Below are positions 16,666 to 25,079 of a stretch of 64,000 nucleotides of DNA, in pieces; the stretch's first letter is position 1; each line of letters starts with the position of its first letter. This stretch comes from Weissella halotolerans DSM 20190. GTDB lineage: Bacteria > Bacillota > Bacilli > Lactobacillales > Lactobacillaceae. Under the pieces are notes generated by a model. The model was not told the origin of the DNA, searched no databases, and saw only the letters and a program-made list of their open reading frames with translations. Location: the NCBI RefSeq assembly GCF_000420365.1, contig NZ_ATUU01000002.1, positions 348,520 through 412,519 on the forward strand, read 5' to 3'. Position numbers and translations under genes: made by a program.

Positions 16666-17715
16666 ATGACTAAAGCAAAATCAGCTTACTGGCAACATAT
16701 TATCGATGCTGCCCAAAAGCATCCGCAGGTGGCTGGTCTTGACCAGTTGCCTTTCTTCACTCTTGCCCCAATGGAGGCCGTCACCGATACTGTCTTTCGA
16801 CGCGTGGTCGCTGCCGCTGCCGCTCCTGAAGCATTTTACACGGAATTCACTAACGCTCGCAGCATTTCCCATCCTAAGGCCAAGTTCACTGTTCAAGGCC
16901 GACTATGCTTCGTGCCTGAAGAAGCATCTATTCCCATTGCCCAATTATGGGGTGATCGACCAATTGACTTTGAATTAGGAAGTATTGATCTGAAAGAGCG
17001 TGGCTTTGAAGCATTGGATATTAACATGGGGTGCCCAGACTCAACTGTCATTAAAAATGGTGGCGGTTCAGATTTGATTCGCCATGCAGAAAAAGTTCCT
17101 GCTCTCATTGCAGCAGCCAAAACAGCTGGACTTCCGGTATCTGTTAAAACGCGATTAGGGTTTAACCGTGTAGAGACTTACAAAGAATGGCTACCCTTAC
17201 TCTTAGAACAAGATATTGAAGTCTTGACGATTCATTTACGTAGTCGGAAAGAAATGTCTAAGGTTCCTGCGCATTTTGAATATATCGATGATATTCTAAA
17301 AATGCGTGACGCCATTGCCCCGCATACGCTCATTCAAATTAATGGGGATATCAAAGATCGTGCTCAGGGACTCGCATTAGCTAAGGCACATCCAGGTTTG
17401 GATGGTATCATGATTGGTCGTGGTATTTTTGAAAATCCTTATGCCTTTTCAGATACGCCGACTGAGCATACGCTAACCGATTCGCTTAATTTACTCCGAA
17501 TGCAATTGGACCTTCACGATGACTTTGTCACGAACTTCTGGCCTTCTAATTTTCAAAAGCTCAAGCGTTTCTTTAAAATTTACGTTCGTAATTTTTCCTA
17601 CGCTTCTGACTTGAGAATTGCCTTAATGGACACTAACTCTACTGATGATGCCCGTCAAATTCTTGATACTTTTGATCAACAGTGGCAGGCCAAACAAGAG
17701 CAAAAATTAGATTAA
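16666..17715 (+). CDS. tRNA-dihydrouridine synthase
   Basis: FMN-dependent reductase that forms dihydrouridine in tRNA D-loops. 349 residues. TIM-barrel landmarks: FFTLAPMEAVTDTVFRRVV (30-48) at the FMN site, ALDINMGCPDSTVIKNGGGSDLIR (117-140) with the catalytic C123, PVSVKTRLGFN (about 156-166), LTIHLRSRKEMS (about 189-200) and IQINGDIKDRAQ / GIMIGRGIFENPYAF at the phosphate-binding end. It differs slightly from DusB-type members in the first motifs, so the exact target uridine is not assigned. Good ribosome-binding site AGAAAGGATACCC. Single gene with its own promoter and terminator. Confidence 0.92.
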   Translation: MTKAKSAYWQHIIDAAQKHPQVAGLDQLPFFTLAPMEAVTDTVFRRVVAAAAAPEAFYTEFTNARSISHPKAKFTVQGRLCFVPEEASIPIAQLWGDRPIDFELGSIDLKERGFEALDINMGCPDSTVIKNGGGSDLIRHAEKVPALIAAAKTAGLPVSVKTRLGFNRVETYKEWLPLLLEQDIEVLTIHLRSRKEMSKVPAHFEYIDDILKMRDAIAPHTLIQINGDIKDRAQGLALAKAHPGLDGIMIGRGIFENPYAFSDTPTEHTLTDSLNLLRMQLDLHDDFVTNFWPSNFQKLKRFFKIYVRNFSYASDLRIALMDTNSTDDARQILDTFDQQWQAKQEQKLD

Positions 17716-17718
17716 AAC

Positions 17719-17754
17719 AAAAAACGTTCAAGATAATTATCTTGAACGTTTTTT
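17719..17754. terminator. Bidirectional terminator, 36-bp perfect palindrome
   Basis: AAAAAACGTTCAAGATAA / TTATCTTGAACGTTTTTT, between the convergent dus and YihY genes. Confidence 0.93.
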
Positions 17755-17762
17755 GCATGGGT

Positions 17763-18590
17763 CTATTTTTCAAAGCGCTTGAACGTACCCAACCAGGCAA
17801 TGCAGACTTGCCCCAAAACTAAGACCGACGCCATTAAATTGAAGTAAATTAACAAAACCACTAAAGACCCTAAGGATTGATAAAAGCCGACATTTTTCAA
17901 AGCAAACTGTGCATAAAAGCCAAAGACTGAATTAACGACCAATAATAATATAATTTCGATAATTGACCCGGTTACGACCGCGCGCCAAGACTGCTTAATG
18001 ACCGGGAGCAGAAAATTGAAGAGCGATAATAAAACAAACAGAGCTAAGCCTGCATATAACCAGGCCTGCTTTGCGACAGCCCCTAAAAAAGGTACCGAAA
18101 CAGGTAAGGCATCCACCACAGTTGGTAGGAACGAACTAGCTATAATAATCACTAAAGCTGCGGTTAAAAGCACCAGCATCCAAATAAAGCTCAAAATTCT
18201 GGTAATTAACCCATTTTCTTCATCTTCCACATCATATACTTGGTTAAACACTTGCCGAATGGTCGCTAAAATACTACTAGCACTCCAGAGGGTGATTACA
18301 ACAGTAAAAGATAGAACCCCTACGCCCCCTTTTAAAATTGATGCTACCAGTGGAACTAACACATGCGCCACGTTGGCCGGCAATTGACTAGCTAAAAAGC
18401 GATTGATCTCACTTGAATTAACACCAACTAGGCCAGCAACCGCGCCAATACTCATAACCAAGGGAACTAAAGATAGGAAAGTATAATAGGCAATGGTTGG
18501 TCCCACCATACTAATATTTGCTCGTTTAAAATACATGAGTAACTGCGGTAAGTGCCACTTTGACATCGCCTTTTTGGCTGTTTTGATCAT
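17763..18590 (-). CDS. YihY/BrkB-family membrane protein
   Basis: 275-residue protein with about six membrane helices. The family signatures are GPTIAYYTFLSLVPLVMSIGAVAGLVG (30-56) and LWSASSILATIRQVFNQVYDVEDEENGLITRILSFIWMLVLL (101-142), and the C-terminal LGSLVVLLIYFNLMASVLVLGQVCIAW. Early annotation of relatives as ribonuclease BN was mistaken; the true role is unknown, perhaps in envelope lipid or transport processes. Last gene of a three-gene minus-strand group with the esterase and a 71-residue membrane protein. A parS-like 16-mer lies in the gap just upstream. Confidence 0.88.
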   Translation of the reverse strand: MIKTAKKAMSKWHLPQLLMYFKRANISMVGPTIAYYTFLSLVPLVMSIGAVAGLVGVNSSEINRFLASQLPANVAHVLVPLVASILKGGVGVLSFTVVITLWSASSILATIRQVFNQVYDVEDEENGLITRILSFIWMLVLLTAALVIIIASSFLPTVVDALPVSVPFLGAVAKQAWLYAGLALFVLLSLFNFLLPVIKQSWRAVVTGSIIEIILLLVVNSVFGFYAQFALKNVGFYQSLGSLVVLLIYFNLMASVLVLGQVCIAWLGTFKRFEK

Positions 18591-18608
18591 TTTTAAATCC
18601 TTCTCTAC

Positions 18609-18624
18609 TGTTTCACATGAAACT
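18609..18624. promoter_or_regulatory. parS-like site 1
   Basis: TGTTTCACATGAAACT. It differs from the bacterial parS consensus TGTTTCACGTGAAACA at one central base and the last base. It lies in the gap between two same-strand genes, about 31 kb from dnaA. Confidence 0.6.
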
Positions 18625-18838
18625 AATTAAGCTTACCCGCCCGATAATCCTTCACATAATTCCAGAAACTAGCAACTGCTGAAACTAAATCGAACCCTGG
18701 TAAAAAGATAATATAAACAGCCGTTGCCCAGCCGGACGTTGGTCCAATTAAAAACAAAAATAGCGCATCAATTACTAGCGATGTTAGTAATTGCCCTGGT
18801 TGTGCATGGAAAATAGAGCGACTAAATCCACCTATCAT
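18623..18838 (-). CDS. Small membrane protein, 71 residues
   Basis: Not recognised. Two hydrophobic segments, LLTSLVIDALFLFLIGPTS (about 18-36) and ATAVYIIFLPGFDLVSAVASFW (about 39-60), followed by a basic C-terminus KDYRAGKLN. It begins MIGGFSRSIFHAQPG after the good ribosome-binding site AGGAGAACATT. It follows the esterase by a 12-base gap and precedes the YihY gene, so it is probably part of one transcript with both. Confidence 0.65.
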   Translation of the reverse strand: MIGGFSRSIFHAQPGQLLTSLVIDALFLFLIGPTSGWATAVYIIFLPGFDLVSAVASFWNYVKDYRAGKLN

Positions 18839-18850
18839 AATGTTCTCCTG

Positions 18851-19750
18851 TTAATTAAGCCATTTTTTCAAAAAGGCAGCTTTAATCTTCGTATATTCTG
18901 GTGACATATAATCTTTAATGCCATGCACCCCATTTGGCACTAAGTAATATGGTGTTTTAGCAGCACCCAATACTTTACGCGCAGCCGCCATCATATTAAC
19001 TGTTTGCTGGTAGGGAACAACTGGATCTGCTTTACCGGCAAAAGCTAAAATAGGGGGCATCCCTGGGGCAAAGTAGGTTGCTGGATTAACTTTTTGCACC
19101 AAATCAGGTACATCTTTAGGTGCCTGACCTTTAAATAACAAACCTTCAAAGGAAGTAGCTGTTCCCGTCTCCGCAAACTTTGGCTTTACTCCTGAACTAG
19201 CAAACTGCTCTTTGAATTTATCAAACTCATAAGGCCCATACATGGCAATCACAGCCTTCACCTTTTCTGATACTTGTGGATACAGGCCAAAATCACGCTT
19301 TTCCATTTTGCCCACATTCTCTGTCGCAGCTACCGTGACCGCTAATTGTGCTCCGGAAGATTCACCCATCAACGCCATTCGGTCTACATCTAGCTGATAT
19401 TGTGCCCCCTGGGCGTGCAAATAACGTAAGGCAGCTTTAACTTCATAGATTTGCGTTGGATAATCTGCCTGCCAGAGCAGTGAATAATCTGGACTAACAA
19501 TGGCATACCCATATTGTCGTAATAAAGCCATCGCCGGGGCTAGTTTAAATGATCCGCGCCGTCCACGATACAATCCACCACCATACAAATCAACAATGAC
19601 AGGAAAAGGGCCTTGACCTTCATTTGGTAAAAAAATATCCAGTTGATGATGGTCACCTGGCATATAGCTAATATCATGCCATTGCCGTTCAATATCCTCA
19701 GCTGGAATATCCTGTCTGACATATTTTTGATCAATAAAACGTCCCGTCAT
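18851..19750 (-). CDS. Alpha/beta-hydrolase (esterase/lipase family)
   Basis: BD-FAE/Aes-like esterase of 299 residues. The oxyanion region is VIVDLYGGGLYRGRRGSF (an HGGG-like turn with YGGG in place of HGGG), the nucleophile elbow is MGESSGAQLA with the catalytic Ser in GESSG, and the C-terminal FAGKADPVVPYQQT and VPNGVHGIKDY supply the Asp and His. No signal peptide. The start used is the ATG eight bases after GGAGG; the longer frame began inside that site. Substrate unknown. First gene of the group with the 71-residue and YihY genes. Confidence 0.87.
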   Translation of the reverse strand: MTGRFIDQKYVRQDIPAEDIERQWHDISYMPGDHHQLDIFLPNEGQGPFPVIVDLYGGGLYRGRRGSFKLAPAMALLRQYGYAIVSPDYSLLWQADYPTQIYEVKAALRYLHAQGAQYQLDVDRMALMGESSGAQLAVTVAATENVGKMEKRDFGLYPQVSEKVKAVIAMYGPYEFDKFKEQFASSGVKPKFAETGTATSFEGLLFKGQAPKDVPDLVQKVNPATYFAPGMPPILAFAGKADPVVPYQQTVNMMAAARKVLGAAKTPYYLVPNGVHGIKDYMSPEYTKIKAAFLKKWLN

Positions 19751-19813
19751 CAACTCTACCTCCATATAATTACTAAACTAAGTGTAAAACATTCGCCTGG
19801 TAATTACTATGCA

Positions 19814-19854
19814 AAAAAGGAGACCCACTGATTTAATCAGTGGGTCTCCTTTTT
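19814..19854. terminator. Terminator between the esterase operon and the permease
   Basis: AAAAAGGAGACCCACTGATT / AATCAGTGGGTCTCCTTTTT, a 20-bp stem with U-runs on both strands; on the minus strand it ends the permease transcript. Confidence 0.93.
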
Positions 19855-19859
19855 AACCA

Positions 19860-21224
19860 TTATTTTTTATTCGAGCGAAAGGTCCAACCAAACATAATGG
19901 CAAACCAAACCAAAGCTAATACAGCCGTTGCCTGGGTCTCCTTAGTGAAAAGCAAAATCATAAAAATACCTATTAAGAAGGTTAAGGTAAGATAATCTGT
20001 ATAAGGAGCTCCTGGCATCAAATATTGGTGCTGTCCTTGTTTAAAATCATTAGACTTACGGTACATCAAATGGGCAATGATCAACACCGCATAAATAACC
20101 ACAAAGGTCGCTGAAGCAACTGATGTGATGACCTCAAACGCACTAGCTGGTAATAAATAATTAATTACGACAGCCAGGCCAATGAATAAGGTTGAAAGAA
20201 TAATAGCATTCATTGGTAAATTACGCTTATTAAGGCGCCCTAATGCATTTTGTTCTGAACGATCAGACGCGCTATTTAACGAAAATAGCATTCTACCTGT
20301 CGTAAACAAGGCACTATTTAATGAAGAGGCAGCTGCGGTCAACACAACAAAGTTAATAATCCCCGCAGCAGCCGTAATGCCGATACCAGCGAACACTTGC
20401 ACAAAGGGAGATTGATGCGCACTATAATTAGTCCAAGGTTGAATACTCATAATTGCCATTAAAGCACCAACATAAAAAATTAAAATCCGCATAATAATGG
20501 AATTAATCGCTTTAGGAATCACCTTATCTGGGTCCTTAGCTTCTGCTGCAGTCATTCCAACAAACTCAATTCCTAAAAAGGCAAAAAAGACCATTTGAAA
20601 GGCTGACAGCAAATTATGCCCATGGTCAGCTACTAGTCCATACTGCCAAAGATTACTTAAAGAAGTTACCCCGGCTGATGTTTTGGTGTGCATTAAGATC
20701 ATCACAATGCCTGTTACAATCATGGCCAAGATCGCAATTATTTTAATCATCGCAAACCAAAACTCAGTTTCGCCAAAGGCACCCACAGCAATCACGTTAA
20801 TTGCAAAAAGAACACCTAAAAAGGCTAATTCCCAAATCCAAGCTGGTGTTTTAGGAAACCAAAACTTCATATAAGTTCCGATCGCTGTTAACTCAGCCAT
20901 TGCAATGGTGATCCAACCCAACCAATAAGTCCAACCAATTACAAATCCCGTTCTTTGGCCTAAGTACTTTTCGATGAAAGCCACAAAGGTCGGTTCATCA
21001 GGATTTGTTAACAGTAGTTCTCCCAAGGCTCTCATCATCCAAAACATGAAGAGACCGGTGATAATGTAAATAAATAAAATTGCTGGACCGGCCGTACTAA
21101 TCGACTTTCCAGCCCCCAGGAATAAACCAGTTCCAATGGTACCTCCCAGGGCAATCATCTCAACGTGTCGCCCACTTAAGCCCCGCTCCAAGTTCTGACT
21201 TGCTCCATCCTGCTGTGCTGACAT
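19860..21224 (-). CDS. AAT-family amino acid permease
   Basis: 12-helix amino acid:proton symporter of 454 residues. It opens with the AAT-family signature LERGLSGRHVEMIALGGTIGTGLFLGAGKSISTAGPAILFIYIITGLFMFWMMRALGELLL. Later landmarks are FFAFLGIEFVGMTAAEAKDPDKVIPKAINSI and the helix 8 region FTTGRMLFSLNSASDRSEQNALGRLNKRNLP. Substrate not predictable; relatives carry aromatic, branched, Ala/Ser/Gly or GABA substrates. It has its own promoter and terminator. A second AAT permease, at 44.2-45.5 kb, is about equally long and clearly paralogous. Confidence 0.92.
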   Translation of the reverse strand: MSAQQDGASQNLERGLSGRHVEMIALGGTIGTGLFLGAGKSISTAGPAILFIYIITGLFMFWMMRALGELLLTNPDEPTFVAFIEKYLGQRTGFVIGWTYWLGWITIAMAELTAIGTYMKFWFPKTPAWIWELAFLGVLFAINVIAVGAFGETEFWFAMIKIIAILAMIVTGIVMILMHTKTSAGVTSLSNLWQYGLVADHGHNLLSAFQMVFFAFLGIEFVGMTAAEAKDPDKVIPKAINSIIMRILIFYVGALMAIMSIQPWTNYSAHQSPFVQVFAGIGITAAAGIINFVVLTAAASSLNSALFTTGRMLFSLNSASDRSEQNALGRLNKRNLPMNAIILSTLFIGLAVVINYLLPASAFEVITSVASATFVVIYAVLIIAHLMYRKSNDFKQGQHQYLMPGAPYTDYLTLTFLIGIFMILLFTKETQATAVLALVWFAIMFGWTFRSNKK

Positions 21225-21305
21225 ATTCAGCCTCGCTTTCTGCTTCGTGTTTTATTTGGTGACTGCTTAAATTTATAAAGCAACCATAATATTTGTTTAG
21301 CTGCA

Positions 21306-21335
21306 ATTATATAAAATCTTTCCTTGTCTTGGCAA
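21306..21335 (-). promoter_or_regulatory. SigA promoter of the AAT permease
   Basis: On the minus strand -35 TTGCCA (21335-21330), 18-bp spacer, -10 TATAAT (21311-21306). Confidence 0.75.
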
Positions 21336-21419
21336 TTAGCCCCCTAAAAATCTCATGCTTTTTTAATAGTTGTAGATTAGTTACTGCCATTAAGCATTTT
21401 CCTATAACTCATTTTTTGC

Positions 21420-21425
21420 TATACT
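21420..21425 (+). promoter_or_regulatory. Extended -10 promoter of the ABC-2 transporter operon
   Basis: TATACT preceded by TGC (TG extension) about 50 bases upstream of the ATG; no good -35. Confidence 0.45.
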
Positions 21426-21475
21426 AACACCTAGGGTAAATGAATACACAAACTATACTTTTAAAAGGAGCTTTT

Positions 21476-22381
21476 ATGATTGACATCAGCCATCTCACGA
21501 AACGCTTTAACGACAAAATCGCCTTAGATGATTTAACGATGACCTTAGCCCCAGGGGAAGTAATGGGCTTAATTGGTCAAAATGGTGCTGGAAAGACCAC
21601 GACCTTCCGTATGATTTTAAATTTTATCCAACCAAGCTCCGGTACTATCAGTTGGGATCAAGCTCCAATCTCAACTACCAGGCGGACACAAATTGGCTTT
21701 TTACCAGAAGAACGCGGCCTTTATCAAAAACAGACTATTGAGCAGCAAGTACTCTACTTTGCCCAACTGCATGGCATGTCAAAATATGATGCCAAAAGAA
21801 AATTAACCGAATTAATGAAACGCTTAGCAGTAGTTGGGAAGGTAACTGATAAAGTGCAAACTTTATCTAAAGGAAACGCACAGAAGATTCAACTCATTTC
21901 TACAATTATCTTCGAACCAAACTTCCTGATTCTAGATGAGCCTTTTTCGGGCCTTGATCCCGTCAATACTGCCTTAATGATGCAAGAAATCAAGCGTTTA
22001 CAAGACCAAGGTTCCATGATTCTTTTTAGTTCACACGATATGGCCGGTGTCGAACAATTATCAGACCAAATCACCATGCTTAAAGCCGGCCGTACAGTCT
22101 TGCAAGGCCGGCCGACCGATATTCGTGCCCAATTTGGTCGCACGGAACTTTATCTGGAAGCTCCTATCGAAACCGCCAGCTTAGCCAAAATTCCAGGCAT
22201 ACTCTCCATTGTGCCACGTGGCGCTGGCCGACAAATTCATTTAGCTGACGCCAAAGTTGGTGAGACCATTTTTAAATTGGCTACTGCCAAAGGTTACATC
22301 CCCGTCTTTGCCCAGGAGCCACCAACCTTAGATGCAATTTTCAGAGAAAAAGCTAGCACAAATAACCAAGGAGGTCTTTAA
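21476..22381 (+). CDS. ABC exporter ATPase (NatA-like)
   Basis: ATP-binding subunit of a drug/Na+-type ABC-2 exporter, 301 residues from the ATG that follows AAAAGGAGCTTTT; the longer frame lacks a ribosome-binding site. Walker A GQNGAGKTT (about 37-45), the Q-loop region FLPEERGLYQKQTIEQQVLYFAQLHG typical of the NatA/EcsA subgroup, signature TLSKGNAQKIQL, Walker B FLILDEPFSGLDPVN and the switch His in SSHDM. A C-terminal DUF4162-like domain follows (about 205-295). The permease gene starts immediately after the stop. Confidence 0.92.
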   Translation: MIDISHLTKRFNDKIALDDLTMTLAPGEVMGLIGQNGAGKTTTFRMILNFIQPSSGTISWDQAPISTTRRTQIGFLPEERGLYQKQTIEQQVLYFAQLHGMSKYDAKRKLTELMKRLAVVGKVTDKVQTLSKGNAQKIQLISTIIFEPNFLILDEPFSGLDPVNTALMMQEIKRLQDQGSMILFSSHDMAGVEQLSDQITMLKAGRTVLQGRPTDIRAQFGRTELYLEAPIETASLAKIPGILSIVPRGAGRQIHLADAKVGETIFKLATAKGYIPVFAQEPPTLDAIFREKASTNNQGGL

Positions 22382-23611
22382 ATGTTTTGGAAGCAACTTT
22401 GGCTGGTCATTCACCATACCTTCACCCAGCGCTTAAAAAGCGTTGGCTATTGGTCCCTTGTGTTAATGCCCGCCCTTTCAGTCCTAGCAGTAGCTGCAGT
22501 ATTTTTTATCTTAAATATGGGCAACCAACAAAAGACACCAACCATGACTATTGTTAATCAACCAGCTCTGAGCCACTACCTAAAGGAACAAAAGCAACTC
22601 GACTTACACATCAAATCGAGTGACGACCTAACAGCAACTAAAAAATCCTTACACCAGGAAAAAATTGCCGCTTATTTAACAACCAACAAAGGCCGTTATC
22701 AACTAATAAAGGGGGCCAAAACCGAAGACCTTGATGATCAACATCTCAGAACCTTACTACAAGATTATACCTTTTTGCAGCGGGCTACAGCTTTACACTT
22801 ATCTCCCCAGCAGGTAACTCATCTAACTGAACCCGTAACTATTGACACTCAAGTTTTAAATAATCAAGGTCAGGCGAAAAAGGATAATCAATCGGCAAAC
22901 TATGCCTTAACCTCCGTTTTAGCTATTGTCATCTTTTTCTTCCTAACCTACTATGTTGGGCTAATTGCTAACGAAATTGCCAATGAAAAATCTTCCCGCA
23001 TTATGGAAATTTTATTGGCTGCCAGCTCGCCAGCAGTGCAATTCTTCGGAAAATTAGGCGGAATTGGTTTGTTAGCCCTTCTGCACGCCAGTATTTATCT
23101 AATTCTTGGTAGCATAGCCTTTATGTGTTTCCCTAACAATGAGTTCTTAATTCGTGCAAAGAATCAATTTAGTAATCTTGATCCCACTTTTTTGATCTTC
23201 ACCCTCCTAATGGTGCTTATTACCATTTTCCTTTATATGGTATTAACAGCGATTGTGGCAGCCATGGTAAACGATTTAAGCCAGGTGCAACAGGCCGTTA
23301 CACCGGTTACGACCCTAGCCCTGGTGAGCTATGCTCTAACTTTCATGGTCAATGGACAGGCCCACAACGGTCTAATTACGGTACTCTCCTTTCTTCCTTT
23401 CGAAAGTCAATCCCTTATGCCGGCCCGCTTAGCCTTAAACTATGCTAGTCCGTTGCAAGCCTGGCTTTCCTTAGCCATTGCAGTTATCACCCTAGTCTTG
23501 CTTGCCTACTACGGACTACGCTTATATACACGAAACGTCTTAACCTACCAAGAAGGCAACTTAAGTAAAGCTGCCTTTGCAACCTTCTTAAATCTCTTCA
23601 AAAAAAATTAG
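22382..23611 (+). CDS. ABC-2 exporter permease (NatB-like)
   Basis: Membrane subunit partner of the preceding ATPase, 409 residues. N-terminal helix (about 22-44), a large extracytoplasmic domain (45-170), then five C-terminal helices, the ABC-2 pattern. The start of the membrane core, FLTYYVGLIANEIANEKSSRIMEILLAASSPAVQFFGKLGGI, is the typical family motif. The ATG directly abuts the ATPase stop codon and its ribosome-binding site AAGGAGGTCTT lies within that gene, which implies coupled translation. Sodium or toxic-compound export is the family role; the actual substrate is not known. Confidence 0.9.
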   Translation: MFWKQLWLVIHHTFTQRLKSVGYWSLVLMPALSVLAVAAVFFILNMGNQQKTPTMTIVNQPALSHYLKEQKQLDLHIKSSDDLTATKKSLHQEKIAAYLTTNKGRYQLIKGAKTEDLDDQHLRTLLQDYTFLQRATALHLSPQQVTHLTEPVTIDTQVLNNQGQAKKDNQSANYALTSVLAIVIFFFLTYYVGLIANEIANEKSSRIMEILLAASSPAVQFFGKLGGIGLLALLHASIYLILGSIAFMCFPNNEFLIRAKNQFSNLDPTFLIFTLLMVLITIFLYMVLTAIVAAMVNDLSQVQQAVTPVTTLALVSYALTFMVNGQAHNGLITVLSFLPFESQSLMPARLALNYASPLQAWLSLAIAVITLVLLAYYGLRLYTRNVLTYQEGNLSKAAFATFLNLFKKN

Positions 23612-23648
23612 GCACTGTCAATTTAATTAACGCTGCCGATTGTAAAAA

Positions 23649-23685
23649 TAAAAAGCCCGCAAGCTTCAACACTTGCGGGCTTTTT
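23649..23685. terminator. Bidirectional terminator
   Basis: AAAAAGCCCGCAAG / CTTGCGGGCTTTTT, a 14-bp stem between convergent genes. Confidence 0.92.
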
Positions 23686-23697
23686 GATTACCTTTAT

Positions 23698-24822
23698 CTA
23701 TTCCATAATTGATTTTTGTTTATGTGCTTGGCGTTCAACCTGCCAGATTTGATATGCGTAAATCACAATTGTGCGGACTACTGCATAAAAAGGAACGGCT
23801 AAAATCATTCCAGCAATCCCAGCAATATTACCAGCAGCTAACAAAATAACCAATATCGTTAGCGGATGAATATTTAAAGTAGAACCGATAATCTTAGGAT
23901 ATAAAATATTACCATCAATCTGCTGAACAATTAATACGACAATCGTCACCCACAGGGCTTGTAAAGGACTTTGGGTAAAGGCAACAAAGACAGCTGGTAT
24001 GTAGCCAATATATGGCCCAACATAAGGAATTAAATTCGTCAGGCCAGCCACGAATCCTAATAAGAGAGCATAGTTTTGCCCAATCAACGTATAGCCAATC
24101 GTCGTACAAACCCCCACAAAGATCATCTCAATTGCCTGGCCACTAATATACTGGGACAAGGTTTTATTCAAACTACTAAGTAAGCCTGCAATATTATCCT
24201 GATTCTTATCCGAAAATAAGCGTTGTAAGAAGGGAGACAGCTTATTCCCATCTGACAACATATAGATGGTCATAATCGGAATCGTAATTGCTGACATGGT
24301 TACCGACGTTAACGTACCAACTACCGAGCCAAATCCGGTCGCTGTATTCATCACCATCGAACCGCCATACTTTTCAATCTGCTGTTGTAATTTATTAAAA
24401 TCGATTTGACTACCGTATTCTTGCACCCAGCGTGACCGGCTAAGCTGTCGTAACCACTCCTGCGCATCCTGCACAAACTGTGGCGTACTAGCCATAATTT
24501 TAGCTAACTGATTCGCTAAATTAGGGAGCAGGGTTAGTAAGCCTACTGCAATAATCGATACGAAAAATATCATTACAATTGCAATACCAACGCCCCGGGG
24601 AAGATAACGATTACCCATATGGATTTTTTGTAAAAGTTCAACCAATGGATTCATCAAATAATATAAAAAACCAGATACCAGTAATGGTACAAAAACCGCT
24701 CCAATAAATTGTCCAATTGGATTCATGATAAAAGCTAGTTGCGATAATACCCACACTAATGCTGCTGCCGCTAGCAGTTCAATCGTCCAAAAAAAGATTC
24801 GTGACCCTTTTAACTGTTGCAT
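23698..24822 (-). CDS. AI-2E family transporter (PerM/YtvI-like)
   Basis: 374-residue membrane protein with seven or eight helices in the AI-2E arrangement: two N-terminal helices, a pair near 65-95, a soluble stretch of about 60 residues, then four or five C-terminal helices. Typical segments are GAVFVPLLVSGFLYYLMNPLVELLQK (about 39-64), QNYALLLGFVAGLTNLIPYVGPYIGYIPAVFVAF (about 247-280) and NGNILYPKIIGSTLNIHPLTILVILLAAGNIAGIAGMILAVPFYAVVR in close variant. Family members export autoinducer-2 or act as Na+/H+ antiporters, so the substrate is open. Ribosome-binding site GGAGGAAGTAC. Confidence 0.9.
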   Translation of the reverse strand: MQQLKGSRIFFWTIELLAAAALVWVLSQLAFIMNPIGQFIGAVFVPLLVSGFLYYLMNPLVELLQKIHMGNRYLPRGVGIAIVMIFFVSIIAVGLLTLLPNLANQLAKIMASTPQFVQDAQEWLRQLSRSRWVQEYGSQIDFNKLQQQIEKYGGSMVMNTATGFGSVVGTLTSVTMSAITIPIMTIYMLSDGNKLSPFLQRLFSDKNQDNIAGLLSSLNKTLSQYISGQAIEMIFVGVCTTIGYTLIGQNYALLLGFVAGLTNLIPYVGPYIGYIPAVFVAFTQSPLQALWVTIVVLIVQQIDGNILYPKIIGSTLNIHPLTILVILLAAGNIAGIAGMILAVPFYAVVRTIVIYAYQIWQVERQAHKQKSIME

Positions 24823-24956
24823 GTACTTCCTCCAAGTTTCTCAATACAGTCATTATAGCATAGACAGGGCTCTAAAAAGGCTCTGCAAAGCCAAGTGAAA
24901 CTTTTCACTTATTGATTAGGTTTAACTTAACTAGTTACAACTGTTATGCGAACAAG

Positions 24957-24976
24957 TTATTCACAAGTTTTCCACA
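24957..24976 (+). promoter_or_regulatory. Tandem DnaA-box-like pair
   Basis: TTATTCACA (24957-24965) and TTTTCCACA (24968-24976) stand in the same direction two bases apart in the 257-base gap before menA. Each is one base from the DnaA consensus TTATCCACA. They lie about 24 kb from dnaA. Confidence 0.4.
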
Positions 24977-25035
24977 GGCTTTTCCCACATGTAGATATTC
25001 CTTTTGCTCCCTCTTTCCTATGCTAAAAACAAAAA

Positions 25036-25066
25036 AATAGCCAAGTTCATCATGAACTTGGCTACC
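25036..25066 (-). terminator. Terminator of menA
   Basis: TAGCCAAGTTCAT / ATGAACTTGGCTA stem (25038-25064) followed on the minus strand by seven Ts. Confidence 0.88.
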
Positions 25067-25079
25067 TACCTATTAAAAT

